This document shows, piece by piece, positions 57,999 to 64,000 of a stretch of DNA of 64,000 nt. The DNA is from an uncultured Lachnospiraceae bacterium (GTDB taxonomy: Bacteria > Bacillota > Clostridia > Lachnospirales > Lachnospiraceae). A program made the translations under genes and the position numbers. How positions within the stretch are numbered: the first letter of the stretch is position 1; each line of letters starts with the position of its first letter. The notes under the pieces were generated by a model. The model did not search any database, had not been told where the DNA came from, and saw nothing but the letters and a program-made list of their open reading frames with translations. The stretch is taken from positions 1 to 64,000 of the forward strand of contig CAJUPI010000004.1 of NCBI GenBank assembly GCA_910588125.1. The letters run 5' to 3'.

Positions 57999-58152
57999 TT
58001 TTTATCTCCTACTAGAAAATGTTCTATAAAATATCTTAAAGTGAAGAATTGTAGAAGACAACCTTATTGGTTCGACAAAAATTGTCGAAATTGTAAAAAT
58101 ATGATAATTACTCTTATCATTTGTAAAAAATATATTATTTTTTTAATAAAAA
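57999..58152. other. AT-rich gap upstream of the orphan Spo0A-like gene
   Basis: About 150 bases, very AT-rich. GGTTCGACAAAAATTGTCGA contains TTCGACAAAAATTGTCGAA, a near-palindrome resembling a Spo0A box (TGTCGAA), at about 58072-58090. Confidence 0.5.
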
Positions 58153-58195
58153 AAGAGAATGCCAAAACAGAAAAGCCTGCCAGCATTCCCTTTTT
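58153..58195. terminator. Terminator of the Na/Pi cotransporter gene
   Basis: AAGAGAATGC (58153-58162) pairs with GCATTCCCTT (58183-58192) with one mismatch. T-runs flank both sides, so it can act on both strands. Confidence 0.75.
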
Positions 58196-58235
58196 ATTTT
58201 AATTAAGATAGTTACATATCACAAACAAAAATATA

Positions 58236-60062
58236 TTATTTTTTATCTGATTTTTGGTGCATGGCAAATTTTCCATCCTGTAGAATCCGGATATATTCAT
58301 CATGTGCTTTCTGATATACCTCATTAAACTCTTCATCTCGTCCGGAATGCAGCATGGAGATATAATTATGTACCTGATGGTTGATTCCAGGGGTGGCTCT
58401 TGCCACGGTTGCCACGCCTATATTGGAACAAACATCCGAGATTCGTTCGGCTTCGGAGAGCAGATTGAAAAACTCGGAGCCATTGAAGACGCCACATTCA
58501 CCATCTCGCAGCCGTTTCAGGTGGTGGTCTTTTAACAGGCTCACCATATCATCCACTACTTGTTCTAAAGGTTCGATTTGTCGGGCTTCTGCCAGATTTT
58601 GCTTCCGGAATGCCTCAGCGGTATGGTTTAAAACCACATCTAAAAGCTGCCACAGCACACTGAGCTCGGACAAGGCATCCTTGGAAAAGGAGCTTTCCTT
58701 TTCATTGAGCGTTGCGGCAATCTCCGCAATGTTCAAAGCATGATCACCCAGGCGTTCAAACTCTGTGATAGCAGAAAAGTAATAATTCATGATCTCCACG
58801 TGATAGTGGGAGGTAATGGTAGCAGATATCTGAACCAGATAATTGCTGACATGGTCTGTCATATTGTCAATATAATTCTCATCTTCTTCGAGCAGCTTCA
58901 TGATTTCCGGGTCGTATTGATGAAACATGTCAAAGGCACGGCTGATATTGGTCTTTGCCAGCTGAAACATTACCAGAAGGATATCATAGCAACGTCCGAA
59001 GGCCACGGCAGGCGTGCTGATAAATACCGGGTTTAGGGCGTCCAGCATTTCGTCATACTTTCCGGCAGCCACAGGTTCGTCTTTTACCAGCCGGTGACTA
59101 ATTTTCTCATAGATCCCTACAAACGGGAGCAAAAGAACGGCACAGGACAGATTGAAGATGGTATTGGCATTGGCAATCCCTCCGGAGTAAATGGCCTGGT
59201 CCCAGATACCGTCCAACAGATGAAGCCGGTGGAGAATAACCACTACGGTCAGGGTAAGGACGGATTTGCACAGATTAAATAAAATGTTTACCACACCGAC
59301 CCGTTTGGCTTCCGGCTTTGCGCCGATATTGCAGACAATGGCTGTGGTCACACAGTCGCCCAGGTAGATACCTACCAGCACCGCATATATCTCCCCGAAG
59401 GTCAGCTGGCCGGAGGTAGAAAACGCCTGTAAAATACCGACCGTTGCAGAGGAACTTTGAAGTACAAAGGCAACGCTTGCCCCGGAGAGGTAAGCCAGCA
59501 GGGGATTCGCTCCCAGACGGGAGAAAAGCTGTTCCACAATGCCGCTGTCAGAAAGGACGCTGACGGCATCAGCCATATTCATGAGTCCGGAAAACAAGAT
59601 ACCGAAGCCAATGATGATATGCCCTACTTTGTTGGAATCACGGGATTTTACCCCCATGATGATGATAATGCCGATGATCAAGGCCATGGGCGCTAAGGTG
59701 GATGGTTTTAAAAGCTGCAAGAACCAGGTCCCGGAAGAGTTGATATCCAGAAGCCGGATGATTTGCCCGGTGACGGTGGTGCCTACATTGGCCCCGATAA
59801 TAATTCCCAGAGACTGATGCAGAGAGATGATACCAGCGCCTACCAGACCAGAGGTAAGGACAATGGTTGCCGTGGAGGACTGGATCACCGCAGTGACAAT
59901 GAGTCCTAAAAGAAATGCCTTTAAAGGAGTGCCGGTAATCCGTTCCATCGCTTTTTTTAAAGTGCCGGAGGAGCTGGCCTTCAGGCCGTCTCCCATCATG
60001 CGCATACCGTAAAGGAACATGGCCAGTCCGCCGAAAAGGGTTATAATGTTGAAAATATTCAT
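58236..60062 (-). CDS. Na/Pi cotransporter family protein with PhoU-like tail
   Basis: 608 aa. The N-terminal ~310 residues are the NptA/YjbB-type Na+/phosphate symporter with two inverted repeats (FLLGLIVTAVIQSSTATIVL and GASVAFVLQSSSATVGILQA; the QSS motifs form the substrate site), and GANVGTTVTGQIIRL. The C-terminal ~250 residues are helical and PhoU-like (FERLGDHALNIAEIAATLNE; SEAERISDVCSNIGVATVAR), with metal-binding-type E/D-x-x-x-D repeats. Probably imports or exports phosphate. Alone on the minus strand; the ATG follows AGGTGGGCAAGC. Confidence 0.92.
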   Translation of the reverse strand: MNIFNIITLFGGLAMFLYGMRMMGDGLKASSSGTLKKAMERITGTPLKAFLLGLIVTAVIQSSTATIVLTSGLVGAGIISLHQSLGIIIGANVGTTVTGQIIRLLDINSSGTWFLQLLKPSTLAPMALIIGIIIIMGVKSRDSNKVGHIIIGFGILFSGLMNMADAVSVLSDSGIVEQLFSRLGANPLLAYLSGASVAFVLQSSSATVGILQAFSTSGQLTFGEIYAVLVGIYLGDCVTTAIVCNIGAKPEAKRVGVVNILFNLCKSVLTLTVVVILHRLHLLDGIWDQAIYSGGIANANTIFNLSCAVLLLPFVGIYEKISHRLVKDEPVAAGKYDEMLDALNPVFISTPAVAFGRCYDILLVMFQLAKTNISRAFDMFHQYDPEIMKLLEEDENYIDNMTDHVSNYLVQISATITSHYHVEIMNYYFSAITEFERLGDHALNIAEIAATLNEKESSFSKDALSELSVLWQLLDVVLNHTAEAFRKQNLAEARQIEPLEQVVDDMVSLLKDHHLKRLRDGECGVFNGSEFFNLLSEAERISDVCSNIGVATVARATPGINHQVHNYISMLHSGRDEEFNEVYQKAHDEYIRILQDGKFAMHQKSDKK

Positions 60063-60321
60063 GCTTGCCCACCTGTGAATTGTGTACGGGAAGAAAGTGC
60101 TTCCCTGTGATAAATGAGTTTCTGCAAAAGGCTTTACTTGGGATTTTACTAAAGTTTGACAGAAATTGCTATAGTTTTTTTATTTTTTGAGGAGATTTTT
60201 CGCGTTGTCTTTTCATAAGTGGCACAGCAGATTGGTCAGCCATCCGGTCAGAATGGAGGATGATTTTTAAGGCTCCCAGGTTAGTGATTTCGGTGGACGG
60301 ACCGGTTATCATGAACACAGC

Positions 60322-60345
60322 CGCTGAACCGTGTGTTCCCTTGTC
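60322..60345 (+). repeat. 24-bp dispersed repeat, copy B
   Basis: Identical to the reverse complement of 1940-1963. Its right end (TTGTC) overlaps the -35 box of the oxidoreductase promoter. Confidence 0.7.
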
Positions 60346-60369
60346 CGCTGCGGGTATTTGTTGTATAAT
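60341..60369 (+). promoter_or_regulatory. Promoter of the old-yellow-enzyme gene
   Basis: TTGTCC (60341-60346), a 17-base spacer and TATAAT (60364-60369), 50 bases before the ATG at 60419. Confidence 0.72.
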
Positions 60370-60418
60370 GATTGAGTAGTGACAGATATATTACCAAAGG
60401 AAAAAAGGAGAAGGTATT

Positions 60419-62338
60419 ATGGAATGCAAAACATTATTTCAACCGATTTCGATTGGCCCCATGACCGTGAAAAACCGGTTTGTCATGCCGCCTATGGCGA
60501 ACAATCTGGCAAATACGGATGGTTCTTTGAGTGAGAAATCGAGAGCTTATTATGCGGCCCGGGCAAAGGGTGGCTTCGGGTTGATCACGATTGAGGCGAC
60601 GGTAGTGGATCCGGCGGCAAAGGGCGGGTTGCGGAAGTCCTGCCTGTTTGAAGACTCTGTGATCCCCAGCTTTGCGGCGGTGGCAGAGGCATGCCATGAA
60701 TGCGGAACAAAGATTTCCGTACAGCTTCAGCACGCCGGGCCGGAGGGGAATGCCAGGGCAGCCGGTGCGCCGTTGAAGTCGGCAAGTGCGATTCCCGCCG
60801 CCTGTGGCCGGGATATTCCATTGGAAATGACCACAGAAGAAATCTATAGCCTGATTGAACGATACGGGGACGCGGCGCTGCGGGCGAAAAAAGCCGGGAT
60901 CGACGCCGTGGAAGTCCATTGTGCTCATGGCTATCTGATCAGCAGCTTTCTCTCTCCGCGGACGAACAAGCGGGTGGATGAATTTGGAGGAAGCTTTGAG
61001 AACCGGCTTCGTATTGTCAGGCTGATTGTTGAGAATATTCGAAAGAAAGCAGACGGTATGGCCGTCCTGTGCCGGATCAACTGTCAGGATGAGATGCCTG
61101 GCGGACTGACGGTTCAGGATTCGGCTGCTGTCGCCGCTTATCTGGAGGCGATCGGAGTGGACGGCCTTCATGTCTCCCGGGCAGTACATATCAAGGATGA
61201 GTATATGTGGGCGCCGACCTGTATTCATGGCGGTTTTAATGCAGATTATGTGACGGAAATCAAGCGGGCGGTAAAGATTCCGGTGATGATTGTGGGCCGC
61301 TTTACCGATCCCTATTATCCGGAACTTCTTATCCGGGAGGGCAGAGCTGATCTGATCGTATACGGCCGCCAGAGCATAGCCGATCCGGAGCTGGTGAACA
61401 AAATCCGGGAGGGCAGGATGGAGGAAGTCACGCCGTGTATTGCCTGCCTGCAGGGGTGTGTTGCCAATATGTATCAGGGAAAGCCGATCACCTGCCTGGC
61501 AAATCCGCTGATTGGCCGGGAGTCAGAATTGATTCCGGCGGAAAAACCGAAAAAAGTCGCTGTGATCGGCGGCGGTGTGGGCGGCCTGATGGCGGCAAGG
61601 ATCTGTGCATTGCGGGGACATCAGGTAAATCTATATGAAGCCTCTGACAAACTGGGCGGCAATATGAGGCTGGCGGCTTACCCGCCGGGGAAGGGAGATA
61701 TCACCGGAATGGTAAGAAGCTTTATCGTACAATGCGAGAAGGCCGGAGTGCAGATTCACTATCATACGAAGATTACGGAAGAGAGACTGAAAGATATACC
61801 GGCGGATGCCATGATTCTGGCGACAGGAGCAAAGCCTTTGCTTCCGTCCATCCCGGGAATCCAGGATAGCGGTGCAGTGACGGCCGGCGATGTGCTGGAG
61901 GGGAAGGCGGCCTGCGGCCGGAGAGTACTGATCATCGGCGGCGGCATGGTAGGCTGCGAAACGGCGGATTTTCTGGGAGAGCTGCTGCATGAGACGGTAA
62001 TTGTGGAGCTTAAGGATTCCATAGGATCCGACATGATCGCTGAGCATCGCAAATTTGTCCTTAGAGGCTTAGAGGAGCATCATACCCGGTGTATTACTGG
62101 GGCAAAGGTCACCCGTTTCTATCAGGATGGGGTGGATTATACCTGGCAGGACGGGAAAAGCGAAAGTCTGCGGGGATTTGACACAGTGATCCTTGCTCTG
62201 GGATACCAGGGCTATGACCCGCTCAGCCAGGCGGCAAAGGCAGTTTGCCGTGAAGTATACGTGATTGGAGACGCCGTTCATGCCCGCCGTGCCCTGGAGG
62301 CTACCAGAGAGGCATTTGAGGCGGCTATCCGGATATAG
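60419..62338 (+). CDS. Old-yellow-enzyme family NAD(P)H:flavin oxidoreductase with FAD domain (2,4-dienoyl-CoA reductase type)
   Basis: 639 aa three-cofactor reductase (FMN, 4Fe-4S, FAD). The N-terminal FMN barrel runs to ~340 (FVMPPMANNLANTDG, VQLQHAGPEGNARAAG, VEVHCAHGYLISSFLSPRTN, GRFTDPYYPELLIREGRADL). The cluster motif is CIACLQGCVANMYQGKPITC, and the C-terminal half is a disulfide-reductase-like FAD/NAD domain (VAVIGGGVGGLMAARICAL; VLIIGGGMVGCETADFL). The architecture matches FadH and BaiCD/BaiH, used for enoate or bile-acid-type reductions; the substrate is not deducible. AAGGAGAAGG before the ATG. Convergent 14-base overlap with the HAD gene. Confidence 0.93.
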   Translation: MECKTLFQPISIGPMTVKNRFVMPPMANNLANTDGSLSEKSRAYYAARAKGGFGLITIEATVVDPAAKGGLRKSCLFEDSVIPSFAAVAEACHECGTKISVQLQHAGPEGNARAAGAPLKSASAIPAACGRDIPLEMTTEEIYSLIERYGDAALRAKKAGIDAVEVHCAHGYLISSFLSPRTNKRVDEFGGSFENRLRIVRLIVENIRKKADGMAVLCRINCQDEMPGGLTVQDSAAVAAYLEAIGVDGLHVSRAVHIKDEYMWAPTCIHGGFNADYVTEIKRAVKIPVMIVGRFTDPYYPELLIREGRADLIVYGRQSIADPELVNKIREGRMEEVTPCIACLQGCVANMYQGKPITCLANPLIGRESELIPAEKPKKVAVIGGGVGGLMAARICALRGHQVNLYEASDKLGGNMRLAAYPPGKGDITGMVRSFIVQCEKAGVQIHYHTKITEERLKDIPADAMILATGAKPLLPSIPGIQDSGAVTAGDVLEGKAACGRRVLIIGGGMVGCETADFLGELLHETVIVELKDSIGSDMIAEHRKFVLRGLEEHHTRCITGAKVTRFYQDGVDYTWQDGKSESLRGFDTVILALGYQGYDPLSQAAKAVCREVYVIGDAVHARRALEATREAFEAAIRI

Positions 62339-63125
62339 TGAGATGTAATAAATATTCCACGGCATGTAAAAGGCCGTCCTGTTCAATGGAATCTGTGACA
62401 TAGTCGGCCGCCGCCTTTACCTGTTCATTGCCGTTTCCCATGGCAATGCCGATGCCGGCGTAGCGAATCATGGGAATATCATTATATCCGTCTCCGACGG
62501 CGGCGATTTCGTCCCGGGAATATCCGTAGTGTTCCATTACTTTTTGGATTCCCAGTTTTTTGGAACCGCCTTTTGGTGTGATGTCAAAAGCGCCGCCGTC
62601 GTGCCAGCGGGTAATGTCGCACAGCGGAAGCCGGGCAGCGAGGACATCCGAAGTTAGCTCGTCGGAAAAGGGGCTCATCTGGTAAACCGGGTTTGTAAGT
62701 CCTCGCTCCATGCGAGGTTCCACAGGAGGAATTGCCGTGCCGATCTGGGCCTGCAGCTTTGCCAGCTGAGCGGTGATATGGCTGACATACAAAGCGTTTT
62801 TTTCCATAAAAAGCAGGGAAAAGCCGAGCTCGCGCTGGAAGGCAAGCATGGCTTGTATCTGGGATACCGGAATAGGGTTTTCATAGAGAAGGGATAAGTG
62901 ATCATCCAGACAGAGACTGCCGTTTAACAGGATATAGCCGTCAAATGCGAGTCCGTCGAGAAGGTTCTCTTCCTCGATTTCCAAAAGATGTCTTCCGGTG
63001 GCAATCAGGCAGCGAAGCCCATGTTCCCTGGCCAGACGAATGGCCAGACGGGTTCCGGGGCGGATACCCTTTTCCGTGAAATCTCTCAGGGTTCCGTCAA
63101 TGTCAAAAAATACAGCTTTTATCAT
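62325..63125 (-). CDS. Cof-type HAD-superfamily phosphatase
   Basis: 266 aa. Motif I VFFDIDGTLRDF (nucleophile and acid/base Asp), motif II IATGRH, motif III Lys in GGSKKLGIQKVMEHYGYSRD, and motif IV VGDGYNDIPMIRYAGIGIAM are complete. The type IIB cap lies between II and III. Such enzymes dephosphorylate sugar phosphates or cofactors; substrate unknown. Its ATG overlaps the stop of the WYL gene (ATGA), so the two are cotranscribed, and its 3' end overlaps the convergent oxidoreductase gene. Confidence 0.93.
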   Translation of the reverse strand: MIKAVFFDIDGTLRDFTEKGIRPGTRLAIRLAREHGLRCLIATGRHLLEIEEENLLDGLAFDGYILLNGSLCLDDHLSLLYENPIPVSQIQAMLAFQRELGFSLLFMEKNALYVSHITAQLAKLQAQIGTAIPPVEPRMERGLTNPVYQMSPFSDELTSDVLAARLPLCDITRWHDGGAFDITPKGGSKKLGIQKVMEHYGYSRDEIAAVGDGYNDIPMIRYAGIGIAMGNGNEQVKAAADYVTDSIEQDGLLHAVEYLLHLTISG

Positions 63126-64000
63126 AAGGAACTCCCTTCTGTTGTTTGCTGGAGAAGCGCCTGGTTCCGGACTCGTTTTTGTATCTGTTTTTGAAAGTCT
63201 TCCGGCCCAAGGACCTTTATCACCGGCCCAAAGGAGAGCACCTGGATCAAAAGCTCGGTCTCCCAGCGCTTGTCGTAGTAGATGGTGCAGCGATAGGTAT
63301 CTTTCTCTTTTAGCCGTTCTACCCTTTTCTGATAGCAGGAGAAGTGCAGAAGAGCCCGCTCCAGAGCATTCCGCTCGGTGGTAATTTCCAGCACAAGCGG
63401 CTTTTTACACAGAGCATGATCCAGGAAACAATCGACATCAATACCGGCAGGATAGTGTCTGCCGGTATTTTTGACAGACAGGATCCGGGCTACGTTTAAT
63501 ACATCGATCCGTTTTCTGCCGGTTTTGCCAAAGGTCATGGCATAGAGGCGAAATTTGCCGTCCCGCTGCCCGTATTCCAGACGGCATGGCAGCCACGTGT
63601 GTGAGAGAAGCTTTCCTTTTTGAGAAAGATAGGATATGGATAAAAAGCGTCGATCGCAGATGGCGTTTAAAAGGAGCCGGAAGTGCTGCTGGTACATGAC
63701 TAAGGAGAACGGGTCAGGATCTCCGTATTGGTCAAAGAGGAAAAAATCTGATGTACAAAAAAGAGGTGTGACATCAGAGAGCATTTCCGTCAGCTCCGCC
63801 AGCTGGGAGTCCGTAAAAAACAGCCGGAACCGGGAGTCGGACATCAAAGCCTTCAGCCAGGATTGCTGCAGCCTGGTGAGAGGCTGAGGAAAGGGGGGAT
63901 GCCTGAGAACCGTGACATAGGCAGCAGAGGTGTCATCTTGCCGGAAAAAGGGCCATGTTCCCTCGACGAGCCGGGGAACGATGGAAAGAACACTTTCGTC
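63122..64000 (-). CDS. WYL-domain transcriptional regulator (5' end outside window)
   Basis: The frame runs open from the right edge of the window (base 64000) to the stop at 63122, about 292 residues visible, so the true start lies beyond the window. The WYL core is seen in SISYLSQKGKLLSHTWLPCR, LEYGQRDGKFRLYAMTFGKT and RKRIDVLNVARILSV, followed by a C-terminal ligand-domain-like part (IKVLGPEDFQKQIQKRV). The N-terminal DNA-binding domain, if present, is cut off. Cotranscribed with the HAD phosphatase through an ATGA overlap. Effector unknown. Confidence 0.82.
   Translation of the reverse strand, partial: DESVLSIVPRLVEGTWPFFRQDDTSAAYVTVLRHPPFPQPLTRLQQSWLKALMSDSRFRLFFTDSQLAELTEMLSDVTPLFCTSDFFLFDQYGDPDPFSLVMYQQHFRLLLNAICDRRFLSISYLSQKGKLLSHTWLPCRLEYGQRDGKFRLYAMTFGKTGRKRIDVLNVARILSVKNTGRHYPAGIDVDCFLDHALCKKPLVLEITTERNALERALLHFSCYQKRVERLKEKDTYRCTIYYDKRWETELLIQVLSFGPVIKVLGPEDFQKQIQKRVRNQALLQQTTEGSSL

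Overview
The window looks like a chromosomal segment from a Gram-positive anaerobe of the class Clostridia, most likely family Lachnospiraceae. This is inferred from the gene content: a CheV/MCP chemotaxis set, DUF1540 and WYL proteins, TRAP and CUT1 sugar transporters, a DppA-type D-aminopeptidase, a Spo0A-like DNA-binding domain and a T-box before thrS. Strong AGGAGG ribosome binding sites and moderate GC agree. No rRNA, tRNA, transposase, integrase, phage gene or CRISPR array is visible.

Layout. (1) 1-6.4 kb: CheV (cut by the left edge), a secreted protein with cell-wall-binding repeats, a secreted glycosidase-like protein, a T-box leader with thrS, and a DUF1540 protein whose start region can be sequestered in a hairpin. 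(2) 6.4-7.2 kb: two copies of a long palindromic element. (3) 7.2-21.7 kb: housekeeping genes: an NSS transporter, tcdA, an Rrf2 regulator, nadE, a TrmH/SpoU methyltransferase, TauE, NfeD plus SPFH, argF, birA, mutY, a lipid kinase, a primary sigma factor, queH and HPr. (4) 21.7-22.6 kb: two more palindromic elements, then a heptamer repeat in the leader of a GntR gene. (5) 22.6-27.6 kb: a sugar-acid module with a FadR-type regulator, an enolase-superfamily dehydratase and a three-part TRAP transporter. (6) 27.6-38.4 kb: an alpha-galactoside module with two GH36 alpha-galactosidases, a CUT1 ABC importer without its own ATPase, a YesL protein and two AraC regulators. (7) 38.6-39.3 kb: a small AT-rich patch with two orphan genes. 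(8) 39.4-55.5 kb: a D-amino-acid and peptide module with a D-amino-acid transaminase, two paralogous lipoproteins, a P1/DmpA peptidase, a degenerate NtrC-like regulator, a Dpp oligopeptide ABC importer, an M55 D-aminopeptidase, an M42 aminopeptidase and a C26 gamma-glutamyl hydrolase. (9) 55.6-64 kb: an MCP, an orphan Spo0A-C-domain protein, a Na/Pi cotransporter, an old-yellow-enzyme/FAD reductase, a Cof-type HAD phosphatase and a WYL protein cut by the right edge.

Three things stand out. First, a four-copy family of long hairpin elements (6535-6796, 6907-7168, 21825-22008, 22170-22432) shares end and core motifs, but the long stem arms differ between copies while staying complementary within each copy; one copy lacks the inner hairpin. 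Second, the 39-55 kb module gathers several enzymes able to act on D-amino-acid or gamma-linked peptides around one oligopeptide importer, which suggests scavenging of muropeptides or D-peptides. Third, two regulators have lost domains or motifs: a Spo0A DNA-binding domain without a receiver, and an AAA+ regulator without a GAFTGA loop.

All functional calls come from reading the sequence and from knowledge of protein families. No database search was run. Start codons were often moved from the longest frame to the one with a convincing ribosome binding site, as stated in each entry.
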